Source: Branchiostoma floridae
Taxonomy: Eukaryota > Chordata > Leptocardii > Amphioxiformes > Branchiostomatidae
DNA: 64,000 nucleotides
Assembly (NCBI RefSeq): GCF_000003815.2
Contig: NC_049995.1
Coordinates: forward strand, 6,741,755-6,805,754
Reading direction: 5' to 3'
Position 1 is the first letter of the stretch. Every line of letters begins with the position of its first letter. The translations under genes were made by a program, and so were the position numbers. The notes under the pieces are model-generated. The model saw only the letters and a program-made list of their open reading frames with translations, was not told the origin of the DNA and made no database searches. Below, piece by piece: positions 22,801-37,800 of the stretch.

Positions 22801-25800
22801 TTAATCAATACTATAAATAGTATAATGCAATGTAAACTACTTTTTACAAAAACAACAGGCTTACTTATCATTTTCTGTGGTTACTGGTAGCAACAGTATT
22901 CTTTAACAAACTTAATGCTAATAGCACTGGCTGCACAACTTGTCAACATTATGTTTGACCTCTACCATTCAATATCTCCGCTCCGCTCTCCAGTCTTATA
23001 TCAGCTACATCTGGTACTTGGTGCAATCTACACTCCACCTGAAAAACAAAATTATTTGAGTTTCATGATTAACATGTCTACCATCATGGTGATAATGTTC
23101 TTCTATCTGAGGGGATGACGACCTACTCCAGTACCACGTCTGATGTTCATCTACATCATCATCTTTCTTATGACTTATGACTTCTTTCTTTCTTGTGACG
23201 AAAGATTCAGAATGATCCAATAATGAAATGAAGAATTCAATAAAGAAAGAAAGGCAAGTTGGGGTAAGGAATAGATTAACTTATTATCATTGATTAAGTA
23301 GATAAATACCTGCAACAAGATGGAAGGAGGTAAGTGTCACTGTTTCTGAGCCATCTTCTGCGACTGAACCTCAGTACCAACTGCGACAACCTCGCCCGGT
23401 CGGTAGGAACCTGGCTGATAGTAGAGACAAGAGTATAATATTGCAGGTAAGTACATATTTATGATTTTTGCTACACCAGAAAAACCCTTGGCACAATCTG
23501 ACAAAGAATACACAATCTGGTTGCACAAATTTTTCACGTTGACAAAAATGCCATTAGTGTTTTGAAAAATTTGGGCATAGGTTACCCGGCTGACCCATAT
23601 CAGGGGGCACGGTGCCTCAAGTTCAACAAGTGAAAAAAATACAAAATGGTATTTTAGTCTTGGAACGAGGCAAGGGATGATTCACACCAACAGTAACGAT
23701 GACATTGAAAATACAATTGAGATTTTTTTTTAAATTGGGCATAGGTACCTCAAGTTACCATGGTGCCTCAAGGTCAACAAGTGAAAAGAAATACCAGTAC
23801 TGGCAGTAGTACACAACAGGCCAATCAATGATCCATATGTTAAATATGCTAAAGAAAGCAATAAACTAATAAGAAAAAATTACTAAGAAACATTTTACAT
23901 ACATGTAAGTTTCATGACTAAAACATGGATAAAGAAACACTGCATAGAAATTATATTGCTGGGATTGACTTGAGAAAAAATTGTTCAAAAGCACATTTTC
24001 TTCAACATGCCCCCCTCCCCCAAACACTACAAATTGTATCAAGTATTTTACCTTGAAATTCTTCATCCATAGCGTCAAAAAAGGTTCTTGTGCCGCTTCA
24101 GTCACATATCCTCCGTTTCTGAGGGGCACGCGGCCCAAAATTTGGCGCGTTTGGATCGCGCGGCACCGCCGCCCGGCCAAATTGGGGCGATCGTCGGGGA
24201 AAACAGCTCGGCGCTTCGCCTTCGTGAATGCTAGAAACTTGCCGATGACATCAAAACAGCCGGAAGTGTGGAACCACGATCCGAAGCCCCGGCCTCCCCG
24301 CTTACGGCGCGCCGTTTTCACCGGCAAATTTCTGGCGTTTTAAACAATTTTCAAGCAAAAGAAACACATCACAAGAAAGAGAAACTTATATCCTTTATTT
24401 TGATGGGTAAATTTGCCTCTAGAACCGGATAATTTTTGTACCGCGGGTGTGGGAAGATGGTAGTAAATTTACGAATTGCCGTACGGCAGAGGGTTTTCGT
24501 GGTAGCGTTGAAATACCTAGTCAAACGTTCTTGAGACGTTTCGATGACGTCATTGCCTACTTATATATTCACATGCAATGCATTGGTCTAATTAGGCATT
24601 TATTTCATCTTTATGAATAGGTAATGCAAATTATTATACGAGATAATTCACTTGATTATATATTTACTTCAATGGATTTGAAATCTCACCATACGAACGC
24701 TTCATTCATTCGATGTAACCAGATGTTAAGAGGCTTTCAGTACCGACCACAACTGTTATCAAATGCGTAAAAGGGAGGTATAAAGATTGACGGGGATGTA
24801 CTGTTGGTCGCCTAAGCCGTAAGTTTGTCCTCGAGAAAGAGAACTGGGAAGGGCCTTTGGAAGGGCCTTTGGAAGGGCTGGGTTAACATTGCTTGAACCA
24901 TTGAACCATTGAACCAACCAAGAAAATAGTGGCCACAAGGCCATGCCGCTGGCGCGGCAAGGCAAAAAATCTGGGTATTGTTGGTCAAATTTGAGTGCCT
25001 TTTCAAAGGGCAAAACATGAGAGTATACCAGGGAACTTGAACCAAAGACCGCTGCAGCTGGGCTTTGAGCCAAACACCCTACTGTGATGCTACGACACCT
25101 GTTATGTCAACTTTTCCATTAATGTGGTAAATCTCAATCAGGCTTTTAGCCAGGCATGCGTCATTGCGTCATCTAGACGCACTTTTCTTAGAATAACAAG
25201 AAATTTGATGCCCCTGGACGCCTTATACTGGGGAGAAAATCCTCTGACAAGCATGAAATTCTGATTGACCAGGGATGCTACCAGGTCATCTGTCGTCACA
25301 GTCTTCTACTCTGACATCTGTAACAGTATTTTTGCCTCTTTGGATACCTTAGAATGCACTTAAAATCATCAAAAACTCCCGCAGACACCCCTACAATAGT
25401 CACTTACCACGACTCACCAATAAGTTTGGACTCCCTATTATAAAATCCTACACTGTAGCTAAAAGCCTGATCTCAATGAATAAATTGATCCAATGGCTCG
25501 AAATACCACCTGCATATGCAGGTTAGTGCAGGTAAAATTGGAGCTGTGCAGGTATTTCTGGTGTCTACTTGCACCTAACCTGCACTGGTCCATGTACTGG
25601 GTTTTATACATAAATGTCATATGATGTAGATGTTTGTGGATTGTTATTAGCTGCATTTACTGTTACTACCTATAAAGTATACAAGAAAAAATAGCAAGGG
25701 TTCCTGAACAATTTTAGTATGATCGATACTTCCTAAATGCAGAGTGGTACATGTAAAACTTGTCTGGTGTAGGTGATTTTCAATGTTACCTGCACCAGTG

Positions 25801-28800
25801 CAGGTATGCAGAAAAAAGTACTTCAAGCCCTGCAGGTGAAAATTGAGTACCTAGCTTGAAGTGGCCTTCCAGTCACACCTTGAAATGACCTTCAGGAAAG
25901 AATAACTAAAGGAATATGGAGAAGAAACTAACCGGCATCGTTTAGGAGTCGACACATCATCCACGCAGTCACCGATGTCATCTCGCTAGGCTTACACACG
26001 ACAGTGTTTCCGCAGGCGATGGCGGGCGCGATCTTCCACGTCAGGAGGTACAGGGGCAGATTCCAGGGGCTGATCAGTCCAGCGACACCCAGAGGCGTAC
26101 GCACCGTGTAGTTCGTGGCCTGCATGGTTTCCAAGTAGGTGGCGCTACGAATATAATAAAGACAAGAACCTTTCTTCAAAGTCCATCCAAATTTCTGTAA
26201 ATTATACATTATTTCTAGTGGTAGGGATGTGTCCATAACCTTAACATAAGAATCAACATTATATAGACTAGTTACCCTATGCAAAGAATCCATGCTTACC
26301 ATACAGTATTTTTTTTCCAGGGCTAAATTTTCATCTTCATGTGAGGAATAACACATTTTTAGAGACAAAACATTATACACTTGAGGTTTAGTACTGGAAA
26401 CATTGATGTTTTGGAATTTTGTACCTGTACTTGAATGATTTCTACAGTAATATACTTGTGCTAAGAGCCATCACACGTGTGTGTATGTGTGTCTGTGTGT
26501 GCGTGGTCACGTGCGTGCGCGCATGTGCGTAAGAATGAATGAGCATGAGGGAGAGAGTAAGAATGAATGTCGGTGAATGAGTGGGTGAGTGATAGTGGGT
26601 AAGTGAGTGAGTGTGTTTTAGTGACTGAATGAGTAACTTTGAGTGAATTTTAGTCACATAAAACTAAACCTACGTTTAAAGGTCTATGACATACAGGTTT
26701 GTATTTTACAGGTACATTTTGTGGTACATCTGCACAATAACATAGAATTTCATTACTTTCTGTGTTATATCACTACACAAACCTTTCTGTCTTGTGTAGA
26801 ATGGTCGTCGCAAAGAAGCGGAAGTTGTAGACAGCACGTGGGATGTCCACGGTTCGCGCAAGGGAGACCGGCTTGCCTTGATCGCGTGACTCGGCCTGTG
26901 CAAACTCCTCCAAGTGAGTCTCGATCAAGTCCGCAATCCTGTTCAGAATCCGGGAGCGCTCTGCTGCTGGGGTCTCCGACCATCTGAAATGTACATGTAC
27001 TGTAAGTGCCATGTAAGTGCTATTTTTTACAAATAAAAAAGTTTGAATCCTTTTAACACCTTTCAGAGTAGAGGGGCAGTACCCATCTCAATTTCTATAG
27101 CCCTTTGGCAACACAGGCCATTACAGTAGGCTGCTAGTCCACTGGCAGTGGTATATGCTTTATCTACAAGTGCCAAAAGATAGCCACATCTCAAGCACAC
27201 TGCACTACTCAAAAAGAGAAGATGGGTACTTGCCAGAGCAGTTGAGCATAGGGGGTAGCCTGGTATCCAGCTGTATTTCAGCTCCCAAGTCTCTTCTGTC
27301 ATCTATGGGAGCGACGAGCTATGATATAATACGGCTGGATATCAGGCTACGTAGGGGGCCCCTAAGCTCTGATTTGTATCCCATACACAGTGATTTTGGC
27401 CACTATACTACACGTCTCAACAAGCATACTAGTAGGGGGCTTATTTCTGTTGTTTTCTAACAAAGGTGAAAAAAGGTTGACATTATATTTAAAAAAACTT
27501 GGCCCATTCAAACAATGCAGGAAATAGTGTTTCAGAGAGTTATAATTAAAATATTTTCAGGGGACAATGTCCACATACCCCCTACACTGTGTAAAGTCCT
27601 GGTAACAACACTGGAGTGTGGATCTTTTTAGGTTTTAGTGAATGATTCAAACCTAACAGTAACACTTGAGTCTTATCCAGCTTGTAGTACTTTGTACTAA
27701 AGTTGTACCACCTACACAAAACTGGTAGTTTACCGGTTTACCGGTCATGCAAAGCAAAAAACCGGACAAAAAACAAGACTTTGTACCCTGGGAATGCCGC
27801 TTTAGCAGCCTGCACCGCAGCGTTCACGTCCGCTTCCCCGCTGTCGGGCACCTTGGCGTACACCTCTCCCGTGGACGGGTTGTAACTGTCGATGTGAGAC
27901 TCCGTCCCCACAAACTGGCCATCGATAAAGTTCTGTAGTACCAGCTCAACAGGCATGGTGGCAGGATGTACCTGTGTGCAATATTATAAGTAGTAATCAA
28001 TACACAGTGGAACTAGAGTGTTTTTTGTGCGGTGCACATTCAGGGCTCGAAATACCACCTGCATAAGCAACTAAGTGCAGGCAAAATTGAAGCTGTCCAT
28101 TTATTTTCGGTGTCTACCTGCACCTAACCCGCACTTGTCCATGTACTAGGTTTTATACATAAATGTCCTATAATGTACAGCTGTATATGGATTGTTACTA
28201 GCTGCATTGATTGTTACCACCATAAAGTATAAAAGAAAAAAATGGTTCCTGAACAATTTTAGTATGATCCATACTTTATAAGTTCAGAGTGGTGCAGGAA
28301 AAATTTGTCTGGTGCAGGTTATTTTCAATGTTACCTACACCAGTGCAGGTATGCAGAAAAAAGTATTTCGAGCCCTGTGTACATAACAGTCCTAGAAAGT
28401 TTCAACACAACAACACTTTAACTAGTTACTAAGGGAAGGCTATACCAATGTAAATTCTAGGTTATCAGATTTGCTTACTTTTTATCTGGTTTGAAAAAAA
28501 TTAATTGCAATGTAATAATATTTGACAACAACCCCAAATACTTCATAATTTTTGGTACCAACAGTTCAAGAGGAGAGTCCTTGTTTTTCAAGTTTCCAAG
28601 TTTTTCTTAAATCTAATAGTTTTCCACGAAATCGTCTTCCGGGAGGGACGTAAAACGGGGGTCCCGTGCTCGAGGAGGTGCCTCGATCACGTTAAACAGC
28701 CTCATTACTCATACTTTGGGTACCTACTGGCTGGCAAAATACACCAGATGATTATTATTATTATTATTATTATTATATCAATATTATCATATATTCAACC

Positions 28801-31800
28801 AGCAGGGGCATGGGACTCCTATAGCTAGACAGGTTTGTGTTATGCTCAACAGGGCTGTCTGTATAATATAGCTTGACATTTTTTCCTGTCAAAAAAGTTT
28901 GCGAGTCCATTTTCATTCCTAAATTTTCTCAGCTGAAGTCATTTTGTTGTTGTTGTTGTTGTCCTCGTTTAACGTCTATTATTTCGCTAGACGTGGCCTC
29001 TTGGTGCTGATTAACACATGGTTCGCTTTTGAGTCAAAAGTCTCTCTTGGTATTTAACTCTTGGTTCTTTGTGCTTGAGAGTTGTTGGAGGAGTTTCTAG
29101 GTGAGTACGTCGAAACGGTGTGTACTCTCAATGTACTGGGAGAAGGCCATGTACATCTGTTTGTTGATTCCTTCTGAATCTGAAAGGTCATCAGGGGTGC
29201 CTAAGCATTTGCACGAACCCTATGAAATTCGTTAATGTAGGTCTGGGGGACACGTGAACAAAATGACCAAGAGTTTGTGGAAACTACGCCTGTTTCTTGC
29301 ATACGGTACATCAATTTTGACACGATGAAGGGGTAAAAACTCAAACATTAGGAGTGAATCAGGAAATATTGGCTTTGGTGTAGCTCCTTGGGTGTAAATG
29401 TGGCCACGTCCCGTGATTTTGCCACTCCTCTTGCCCGCCATAAAATTTTGTACACCCCAACGTATTTTTCTCGAATAAAACACCGAAAACTGACCTAAAA
29501 TATCCGCATGTAGCAGACTATTATTATCTATAGACTACACGGAACCTATATCGTTACCTATAAATGACTTAGAACCTTTTTTGAGCAGAAATTATGCAGT
29601 TTTTCTACTCACCTTCCAGACTGTTCCAACTTCGCAGACGTTGTTTTGAACGATATGCAACCAAATGTAGAAAGTAAAAAATTATTCAGATTTGAAATAT
29701 ATGCTAGTAATTATAAGAATTATGCCAATATTTTCTTACTAATGAGTTCTTAGAATAATGCTGTTCTTTAATTTTGGTTATTATCTGTTTTATTTTCTTT
29801 GTTCTGTGGAACTAATGTGTATAGATGCGTAGCGTTTTGCTGCGGTGAGAACTGGTTAGAACTAGTAAACAAGAGCACGTGACAGACCATCTTACCCCCT
29901 TGCTTTTATTCTCTTGTTTCCAAATTAACCACTAAAACGTCTTTTCCTATATTATAATCTAGAAAAACTCCTGTCGTACCCTAGAGAGTAAAGTTTCTGT
30001 GAAAATAAAACCTGCTCTTTCTCAGCGAAAGAGGCCAACCCACGACACACCCCTTGATTACGTAACGTATAATGTTAAATCCTTCCGCACAGTGAGTGTG
30101 CCGAATCACTCAGCTATCTCCTTTCACCTCAGAAGTACAACCAAAGATTTGGGTCAAATGATATTCTCCACCGCAATGGTTCAAGGAGGAAAACGATGAG
30201 AAATTGATTTGATTTCTTCGGCTGTATAATCATGAGAAATAAAGCCAGGGCTACCCAAATAGCCGGAGGATATTATCAAGGGCTAGCCCTGGTACTGAGT
30301 GCTAACAATACAATATACAGTAACAGCATTAACGGTACAGGTAACTCAAGTATGGGTGTATGAGGCTGGTGTATATAGATCTAGTTATGAGTTTTATGAG
30401 AGCTCTTTTGAGGAATGAACCTATCAGATGTATTTGATTTTCCCAATAACAACAACTTGATGTTTTAGCAACTTTGTTTACTTCATCCTCCTACGCACGG
30501 TCCCAACGGCTAGCTGACTGCTCAGCCTATTGGGCCCTGCTATCCCAGGCCCTACCCCCAGGTATTATGATTGTCGCCACAAACTCGCCGCCCTGCTTAT
30601 AAATATTAATGAGCCTACCCTTATATGTNNNNNNNNNNNNNNNNNNNNNNNNNNNNNNNNNNNNNNNNNNNNNNNNNNNNNNNNNNNNNNNNNNNNNNNN
30701 NNNNNNNNNNNNNNNNNNNNNNNNNNNNGCCGTTGGGATATTAATGAGCTTACCCTTATATGGGCAGTCAGCCGTTGGGAATCGGGCGTAGGAGGATGGT
30801 GCTATGTAAGACGTAACATGATTGGCTGATAGCTTCCCAGCGGCCTTTGCGAGACAGCTTTCGACAACAAAAAGCCCAATACCTGGGGGTAGGGCCTGGG
30901 ATAGCATGGCCCAATAGGCTGAGCAGTCAGCTAGCCGTTGGGACCGTGCGTAGGAGGATGTGTTTACTTATGGCAGATAACTTCCAATGTAATGAGAGTG
31001 TAATGTCTTAGAATTAAGCCAGTCTCTCCAGTGTCATAGGAACATTCTGTAAGTCGGACATTTATGGCATAAATTACCTGGTAGCAAGAATTAAGAGCAG
31101 GGTGTCTGGTTTTCAAGGGTTCAATGTTCAATGAAACTAGAATAGTGTTTTTATTGTGTAAACGTTTATGTCCGTTGAATGGTACTGTTTTTGTTACACA
31201 TATAAAATGCTGTATTTAAAGTTATGAAGTGAGTGAAGTAAAGTTGTCGTTGTGAAGATCACTTTGTTGTGTGTGGAGGTACTGCAGCGGACATGTCTCA
31301 AAAGCGCCTCCTAGCGTAAAATATCATTATAACAGTACAATACAACTGCAGCCAATATCGTTCCTTAGAAATTTAGAAAATCTTCAAGGATCTGTCACAT
31401 ACTAGTACAGTGGAAGTCGCTTAATTGCACACCCAATTTGCCAGTGTATCACGTGCAATTATCCGAATGGTGCAACAAAGCGAAGGTATGAAGCTGGGCT
31501 GCACCGCCGTGGGATTTGCGGATTCCGTGCAATTAACAGAAGTGTGCGATTATCCGGTGTGCAATTAACTGGCGCCTACAACGATCTGCCTAATAATGTC
31601 CTGATTCACTTATTATATAACGTTATACTTTGAGACTCCCCATTTCTTCCCGATTCAAACAACACTAATTTTTTTTTACAGTTCGTCAAACTAATCATAG
31701 AAGAAACCCAAAGCGAGTAGCAATCCATCCTTCAAGGCTTATATGCTCACAATTCACATGTTTATCAATTTCATTTTTCTTACATTTCATGATTACTGTT

Positions 31801-34800
31801 ATTACTGTTATGTGGTGTATTCTACATAATGCATTTGTTGCTCTTATGCTTTGAATGTCTGTATTTGTTTTTACTTTCTGTATTTGTAGTATTTGTTACT
31901 CCCTTTTGTAATGTATTCTGTCCATGGCAACGCTAAAACAAGCTGTAAGCCTGAAGTATGTCGCCATCATATCATGTATTCAAATATGAAATGAATGTAT
32001 GAAAAAAAGCATGACCATACGTATAACACCGACGGATCAAAAACGACAAGTTTGCGACATGTCTTCAGCAAACTGACAATCAGAAGACAGCCTTGCATGT
32101 GCCACACAAATTAACGGCATCCTTTGCAAATCATCTACCACATTTTAACACACCAAAGAAGCCGGGTGTTCTTTTCTGAAAAGCGTAAACTGTTCTCTAA
32201 GAAAGTAGACTAACTGGAATTTTTGAATCAAGTGTTCATCAATTATATATCATCAATTATGTAACAGTCAACCACATCGAATGTAAAATACAAAGACTGT
32301 GTAGCAGCAAGGAAAATTTGATTGAAACGTTCCGTGTTTTCATCTGTCAGACTAATCGGGACAAGTATGTTGCAACACGTCAAACGTGAATACCTGAGGC
32401 CTAAGAATGCCTTTGTTGTTCTTCGGGGAAGCCAGCGCCTGTGTATTGAAAATAACTAAGACTTAATCACGAAGCAAGGACATCTTGTTGAGTCAGAGCG
32501 CTGTTGTCATCCATAAAACTTACTTGCTGTGGCCCTAGGGTATTAGCATGTGATTATATATAGCACTATCGCGAACTCAAAACCACCAATGCACTTCGTC
32601 TTTTATCTTTCAAGACAAATTGTATTTCAAATGATAATCAAAGAAGTTTTTTTCTCGGCCTACCAAAGGAAGGTTTCTATTTTGATTTACCTCTTAGCCT
32701 TGCATGCCATTTTTTCCTGAGCTCGGTCAGGTCGCCTAGCAACGAGGGTCCACCTACTGTGGAACTGAGCAAACAACAAATGACAGAGGTTTGACCTACT
32801 ACGTTAAATCAAGGACAGCTCTTTAGTTAAACCTTGCTGGTCTGCATATCAAAGAACGGAGGTTGAATATACAAAGAGAGGTCCTAAATTGAAAGTTGTA
32901 TAATCTTCGGCAATTTTCTCATCAAAAGTTAGAGGTTAGATTGAGAGGTGAAATGGTTCCCTTTTTTTCCCTTGGATTTCGTTTTTCCCGGACAGCAAAG
33001 TTAAGGTGGGGTCACACGTGCGTATATATTTAAGTCCGTATGAGGCGCGCATGGGAGTATTTACCTCCACCAGGCCCCACAGGTCGTTGTAAAAATAATG
33101 GTCACGGGAATAGTTATGTAGGTTAAGTTAACTTTAATCTCCAAGCGGATTCTACGGTAGCATAAGATAGTATCAAAAGCTGACAGAGGAGTGAAGCCGA
33201 CCTAGGAGTGTTACGCTACCGGTGCCCATTTAAATCCCTTTTGGCCGGCTATACTGTACTCCTTGGCCAGCGTTGATACTTTTTTTGGCACCGAAGGATC
33301 TCCTTGGAGACTAGGTGAAGTTACCATGATAGTACATCATACCCCTGCGCGTTTTTTTTTTTTCATTATTCGCTTGCATCAGTTGTGGAGTTTCCAGAGG
33401 ATGCTTTCCATATACATGTACTAGTAATCAACCCAACATGGCCTTGCGGTCCTTAAAACAAATAGGGTCGGTTGGTAGGGATTCTTTGCTTTCCTTTCCC
33501 TCTCTTTTTATAGCTTTTGGGGGCAATTAACATCTACTTGGCAAGCTCAGCATCATTGAATAGAAATGCGTCTTCGTGTTTCAGTAACGACAGATCCCTG
33601 GTGGCTCAGAACAGTCCTTTACCTAATCTCCAAGCAGATCCTGCGGTGCCATAAGATAGCATCAAAGCTGGCCAAGGAGTATAGCGGGCCAAAGGGAGTC
33701 AAATGGGCACCGGGCACCTACTGTGGGTTTGATACTACAGTTGTATATTACGCCACTGTGGATCTGCTTGGAGATTATCCTTTACCAGCTAAACTCCTTA
33801 TGATGCTAATATGCCGATTTAATCGATTTAGTGCGCAGGCGCGGAGGCGAGCAGCAGCGACTTACGAGAGCTCTGAGAATTTTCCTGAATTTCACCGTAT
33901 TTTGTGCTAGTTACTATTATTAATCCCTGTCAGTTTATAGTATAGGCAGTACTCGAACATATCGGGAACCTGTAACACCGGTAATAGTAAAATTTTCGGT
34001 ATCTAAATCAAATTCCGGACAGGTTTGAAACAATAGCTTATAGAGTGGGAGGGCTGTATACCGCGGTAAGTACACCGAGGGAAGGGCCGAGGAATCCATT
34101 TATATACTTATTTCGTTGTATGTTGATATCTGGGACTGCTTATGATTGCACAGTTTACTAAGTTAGTAACTCGGATCACTTATACTTTTTGTACTGATAT
34201 ATTTCTTTCGACTTGTAACGGCTAAATCTTGTGGAATTTGCAAGAGTCTGAACATCGTGTCCCGCCGGATTTGCATGTGAATTACGGACAGAGTGGGAGG
34301 GCGCGCAACCCGTTCTTGACTTGAACTCACTTTGATAGCTCATTTGGCGATTTGAATTACATATATTTGGTTAACCACTTATATTTTTTTGTACTGATAT
34401 ATCTGCTCCACCTTGTAATTTGAGAACTCGTGTGGATTTTGTAAGAGTTACATCGTGTCCCGCCTGATTTGCATCTGAATTGAGTACAGGATGGGAGGGC
34501 ACGCAAACTGTTTTTGATCTGAACTCACGATTTTGATTTACTATCTTGGGTCGAATCGTCGGACAACTTTGTGTATTAATTGTTTGCACCATCGGACGGT
34601 GTGGCGAGATTGTTGGACAATCCTGAGTATTGTATTCGCTGTTGGACAGCGGGCACCGTCGGGCGGTGTGGCGAAACTGTTGGACAATCCTGAGTATTGT
34701 ATTCGCTGTTGGACAGCGGGCACCGTCGGACGGTGTGGCGAGATTGTTGGACAATCCTGAGGATTGTATTCGCTGTTGGACAGCGGGCACCGTCGGACGG

Positions 34801-37800
34801 TGTGGCGAGACTGTTGGACAATCCTGAGTATTGTATTCGCTGTTGGGCAGCGGGCACCGTCGGACGGTGTGGAGATTGTTGGACAACCTCGAATAGTCGC
34901 TGTCGACAAAATGGAATTCCACTGCACATGTATACTTCTGGCCCTTTGCCTGTTGCTCAGCAAAGCCGAACCAGGATCACAGCCAAACACTAAACATGAG
35001 ATAAATGAAGGAAATGTCACATGTACTTTCAGATCTGACTGTACTTCTAACTGGGCCACGTTTGCCTTCATGATTAAGCACAGTGGGGTGAATGGGACTT
35101 ATTTCAGCCGCAACAAATTGCTGATGCACAACGATAGTACAAAGTTGTCAATGATTCTAATACTGCTCTTAAGTGGAGATGTTGAGGTGAACCCAGGGCC
35201 TAGACCACCGAAGTTTCCCTGTGGGAGCTGTAACAAGGCTGTACAGAATGCTCAAGCTGTCATTTGTTGTGATGACTGTAATAGATGGTATCACAAAGAC
35301 TGCATTGGGATATGCTCGGAAGTATACACTGTATTAGAAACCCACAAATCATACTCATGGATATGCTGTGACTGCGGCGTACCAAACTTTGCATCAGACA
35401 TGTTCGACATCACTGACGACAGCTTCCATTCAGTAAATTCATTTGATACGCTGAACTCCAGCACAAGTTTGCCAGGTGACACACCGACGGCCACATCCAC
35501 TCCACTTAGATCAAAACAAGGCAAAACTCACACTAGAGGTAATGGCCACAAAAAGAACAAGGCTAAACTCCTGCTGGTAAACTGCCAGAGTGTTCGAAAC
35601 AAAACTGCTGAATTGGCAACTGTCATTGACACTTATAAGCCGGACATAATAGCGGGCACAGAATCATGGCTCAATGAAAACATATCAAGCAGTGAAATAT
35701 TCCCTGACAACTATGCATAGTGCACCGTAAAGACAGACAAACTGGCCCAGGAGGTGGTGTTTTTCAGGCAAACAGGGATGATCTGATTGTCACCCACAGA
35801 CCAGATCTGGACACAGACTGTGAGATAATCTGGACACAAACCCAACTTGCAGGAAAGAAACCGCTTATGATTGGTACATACTACAGACCTCCGTCGGACC
35901 AGGGCAATAGTCTGGGTGAGCTTGACAACTCTATAAATAAAGTGGGAACTAAGATAAACTCCAACAATGTGATCATTCTTGGAGATTTCAATACCCCCGG
36001 TATAAATTGGGATGTCAGCACAACAGACAACGCTCAGAACCATACAGGACAGGCACAGAAACTACTGCACTTAGTGGATAACCATGGGCTATTCCAAACA
36101 GTTCAGGAACCAACCAGAAATGGTAATCTCTTGGACCTAGTCTTAGTTAACAACCCAAACATAATTGAAAAGACCGCAGTAGTTCCGGGAATAAGTGACC
36201 ATGACATGGTTCTAGTGGACGTGAACTTGGCACCCAAACAGAACAAACAACCAAAAAGGAAAGTGTATATTCGCACGAAATCTGACGAGCCGGCTATCAA
36301 GAATGACCTTGAGGACTATGCAACAAACTTTAACATGAGAACAAAAGACATGTCAGTGACACAGAAATGGGATGACTTCAAAGGCAAAATGAAGCACACA
36401 ATGAACAAACATATTCCTAGTAAAATGACATCAAGCAGATACAACCTGCCCTGGTTTAACAGCAACTTAAGAAGGCACTGTCGGAAGAAACAGCGTCTTT
36501 ACAATAAAGCTAAGAGAACAGGACAAGAGGAAGACTGGAATAAATACAAGAAAGTAAAAAAAGGAGTTCAGAAAAGCATAAGAGCAGCACACTCAAAGTA
36601 CGTGGCAAACATACTGGGAGAAGCTATAACTGACAAACCTAAAACATTCTGGTCATACATAAAAGGCCTGAGGAGAGACCTTGTCGGGGTAGCCACTCTA
36701 AAGGTGGGGAGCACCATTATTAGTGACAGTGAGAAAAAAGCAGAGGCACTCAGTTCACAGTTTAAAAGTGTATTCACAGAAGAAGACACCACAGACATGC
36801 CATCTCTTGGGCACCCCTGCACCCCTCCTATGGAACAAATAGAAATTTCTATTTATGGTGTAGAGAAAATGCTGCAAGGCCTTAATCCATCCAAAGCATC
36901 CGGGCCAGACCAAATACCTCCTTGGTTCCTCAAAATGACAGCCAGTGAAATCGCACCTGTTTTAACTAACATTTTCCAACAATCGCTTGACACAGGAGAG
37001 ATTCCTAAAGACTGGAGAGATGCAAATGTATGCGCCATTTTCAAAAAGGGAGATAGAGCGGTCCCCAGTAACTACAGACCAGTTTCACTTACCTGTATTT
37101 CCTGTAAACTACTTGAACACATTATCCATAGCCATATAATGAAACACTTAGAAGGCCACAATGTACTAACGGACTACCAGCATGGTTTCAGAGCAAAGCG
37201 ATCCACAGAAACACAGCTTATTTTAACAGTACACGACATAGCTGGGGCACTGAACAACAAAGACAAGTGGATCTAGCAATTCTTGATTTTACTAAAGCCT
37301 TTGNNNNNNNNNNNNNNNNNNNNNNNNNNNNNNNNNNNNNNNNNNNNNNNNNNNNNNNNNNNNNNNNNNNNNNNNNNNNNNNNNNNNNNNNNNNNNNNNN
37401 NNNTAACGAACAGAGAGCAAACTGTAGTGGTAGAAGGGAAGGCCTCAGCTCCAGTTAAAGTAGCGTCTGGAGTTCCGCAAGGAACTGTCCTGGGACCATT
37501 GCTCTTCCTCTTGTACATAAACGACTTGCCAGACCAGCTCGATTCAAGTGTGAGGTTGTTCGCAGATGACTGCCTGTTATATGTAGAGCTCTCTACAAAG
37601 GAAGATTCACTTCTTCTCCAGAAAGATCTGAACACCCTGGAAGAGTGGCAAAGGAAATGGCTTATGCAGTTCAATCCGGATAAATGTTATATCATGCACA
37701 TAACAAACAAACGAACCCCAAATGTATCCCCCTACCAGTTCTGTGGCCAGACATTAGCAACCACAAAAACCCACCCATACCTCGGTGTTACATTAACAAC